NCBI GenBank assembly: GCA_020216625.1
Contig: JAIUYB010000007.1
Location: forward strand, 1 to 15,209
DNA: 15,209 bases
Direction of reading: 5' to 3'
Source of the DNA: Desulfarculus sp.
GTDB lineage: Bacteria > Desulfobacterota > Desulfarculia > Desulfarculales > Desulfarculaceae
Of the stretch, positions 14,251-15,209 are shown one piece after another. The notes under the pieces are model-generated. The model searched no databases, was not told the origin of the DNA, and was given only the letters and a program-made list of their open reading frames with translations. Each line of letters opens with the position of its first letter. The stretch's first letter is position 1. The position numbers and the translations under genes were made by a program.

Positions 14251-14264
14251 CAAAGGTAACCAGC

Positions 14265-15038
14265 ATGGGAGGCATCAACAGCCCGCTGCGCGGCTGGATG
14301 GGCGGCAAGTACCGCCTGGCCGGCCGGATCATCGAGCGCATACCCGAGCACGTCTGCTTCTGCGAGCCCTTCGCCGGCGCGGCCTGGATTCTCTTTCGCA
14401 AGGAGCCCAGCAAGGTCGAGGTGCTCAACGACGTGAACCTGGACCTGGTCACCCTCTACCGGGTGGTCCAGAACCACCTGGAGGAGTTTGTCCGCTACTT
14501 CAAGTGGATGTTGGTTTCCCGCGATGAATTTCAGCGGTTGAAGCGGGTGCGGCCCGACACCCTGACCGACATTCAGCGCGCCGCCCGCTTCTTCTACGTG
14601 CAACGCAGCTGCTTCGGCGGACGGATCAACTCGCCGGCCTTCGGCACCACCACCACCCGGCCGCCCAAGCTGAACCTGCTGCGAGTCGAAGAGGAGCTGT
14701 CGGCCGCCCACCTGCGCCTGGCCCAGGTCTACCTGGAGAGCCTACCCTACGCCCAGGTGATCGAGCGCTACGACCGGCCCCATACCTTCTTTTTCGTGGA
14801 CCCGCCCTATTGGGGCTGTGAGAACGACTACGGTAAGGACGTCTTCGGCCGGGAGGACTTCGCCCATCTGGCTGACCTGCTGGCCGGCATTCAAGGCAAG
14901 TTCCTCCTCACCCTGAACGACCGCCCCGAGGTGCGCGAGTTGTTCGGAGCCTTCCGCATGGAGCCGGTCAGCCTGAAATACTCGGTGAACAAGGACGCCC
15001 CCACCCAGGCCCAAGAGGTGATGATCAGGAACTACTAG
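14265..15038 (+). CDS. dam: D12-class DNA adenine N6-methyltransferase (Dam-like)
   Basis: This enzyme transfers a methyl group from S-adenosylmethionine to adenine N6 in DNA. In the 257-aa product the D12 pattern is clear: GWMGGKYRLAGRI (10-22), AdoMet-binding FCEPFAGAAWI (32-42), EVLNDVNLDLVTLYRVVQN (52-70), RFFYVQRSCFGGRI (108-121), the catalytic DPPY (179-182) and a C-terminal EVMIRNY. Length fits the family (about 260-290 aa). GATC specificity cannot be read from sequence. The start at ATG 14265 has AAAGGT 7 bases upstream; an in-frame GTG at 14175 would add 30 residues with no family match. No restriction enzyme partner is in view, so this may protect phage DNA or alter host regulation. 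It follows the 134-base gap, so it may have its own control. Confidence 0.95.
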   Translation: MGGINSPLRGWMGGKYRLAGRIIERIPEHVCFCEPFAGAAWILFRKEPSKVEVLNDVNLDLVTLYRVVQNHLEEFVRYFKWMLVSRDEFQRLKRVRPDTLTDIQRAARFFYVQRSCFGGRINSPAFGTTTTRPPKLNLLRVEEELSAAHLRLAQVYLESLPYAQVIERYDRPHTFFFVDPPYWGCENDYGKDVFGREDFAHLADLLAGIQGKFLLTLNDRPEVRELFGAFRMEPVSLKYSVNKDAPTQAQEVMIRNY

Positions 15039-15040
15039 CC

Positions 15041-15184
15041 GTGAGAAGTATTTTTTACAACCACCAATACTGCATCGCAGAAGAAGACCTGAAAGAAGAA
15101 TATCGAGGCGAGATTGATTGTGGTCGGTGCTACTGTGCCGGCTGCGTGGAGGAGTTCACGAGAGTACGCCCGGGCAGCGAGTAA
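15041..15184 (+). CDS. Small cysteine-rich protein of unknown function
   Basis: The 47-residue ORF begins at GTG 15041, 2 bases after the methyltransferase stop; an AGGA sits 10 bases upstream. It contains five cysteines: Cys11, and a tight C-x-x-C-x-C-x-x-C cluster at 27, 30, 32 and 35 (IDCGRCYCAGC). That spacing suggests a metal-binding knuckle, zinc or possibly an iron-sulfur site; no family is recognised. The middle is acidic (EEDLKEEY). The first half is noticeably AT-richer than the rest of the window (ATT, TTT, GAA, AGA codons), a sign of recent or different origin. The initiation codon and weak SD make expression uncertain, but the frame is intact, lies immediately after the methyltransferase gene, and keeps a clear cysteine pattern. 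Confidence 0.55.
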   Translation: MRSIFYNHQYCIAEEDLKEEYRGEIDCGRCYCAGCVEEFTRVRPGSE

Positions 15185-15193
15185 CAACCGGGT

Positions 15194-15201
15194 GAGAGGA
15201 G
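15194..15201 (+). promoter_or_regulatory. Possible Shine-Dalgarno of the next gene
   Basis: GAGAGGAG lies 9 bases after the stop of the cysteine-rich ORF, and the window ends 8 bases later. It may be the ribosome binding site for a gene starting just beyond the window. Confidence 0.3.
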
Positions 15202-15209
15202 CCTGGGGA

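Noticed and set aside
14175..14264. In-frame GTG extension of the methyltransferase
   Set aside because: It would add 30 residues with no D12 similarity, lacks a Shine-Dalgarno, and crosses the structured intergenic sequence; ATG 14265 gives the usual family N-terminus.
15032..15055. Intrinsic terminator after the methyltransferase (TTTTTT at about 15050)
   Set aside because: Only a 4-base stem (TACT/AGTA) could precede the T-run, and the T-run falls within the small cysteine-rich ORF.
1..15209. tRNA, rRNA, CRISPR arrays, insertion sequences, integrase or attachment sites
   Set aside because: None was found on reading; nearly all bases are covered by tail, lysis or modification genes on the plus strand.

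Overview
The window is one continuous plus-strand late-gene cluster of a contractile-tailed (P2/Mu-type myovirus) phage, prophage or tail-derived particle. It has very high GC (roughly two thirds by eye) and strongly G/C-ending codons. Genes overlap by 1 to 16 bases or sit a few bases apart, so most are probably translationally coupled on one long transcript. The host must be a high-GC Gram-negative bacterium, because the lysis block contains a lipoprotein with a clean lipobox. The sequence alone does not fix the taxon; a high-GC proteobacterium or desulfobacterium would fit.

Region 1 (1-7125) is the tail and baseplate core: the 3' part of a TP901-family tape measure protein, then P2-like X (LysM-like tail protein), D (tail hub), V (spike), U (tail terminator-like), W (gp25-like wedge), J (wedge) and I. 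The order T-X-D-V-U-W-J-I differs from P2 itself, where U lies next to T and D and away from V-W-J-I. Region 2 (7125-12084) holds appendage genes: a 759-aa protein of unknown fold with a wedge/fibre-like context, a 283-aa coiled-coil plus beta-domain protein, a 367-aa fibre protein built of three collar-like modules with five HxH metal-ligand motifs, and a 229-aa protein that may help fibre assembly or be attached to it.

Region 3 (12089-14130) is a lysis cassette: a GH108-type muramidase, a 62-aa holin-like membrane protein, a 180-aa lipoprotein (possible spanin-like role) and a 216-aa protein with the His...CSE signature of permuted papain-like (YiiX/NlpC-P60-type) hydrolases. Region 4 (14131-15209) begins with the only real intergenic gap, 134 bases. 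It carries two perfect hairpins and a stretch that matches the conserved core of cobalamin riboswitches in part. A D12-class adenine methyltransferase and an AT-richer 47-aa cysteine-rich mini-gene follow.

Together these genes would build the tail tube ruler, hub, spike, wedges and receptor-binding fibres, lyse the host envelope, and methylate DNA. Capsid, terminase, sheath and tube genes are not in view, so a complete phage and a tailocin-like particle cannot be told apart here. The most interesting leads are the structured RNA-like gap before the methyltransferase, the triplicated HxH fibre with one degenerate site, the second (cysteine) hydrolase in the lysis block, the long C-terminal extension on gpI, and the small cysteine-rich ORF.
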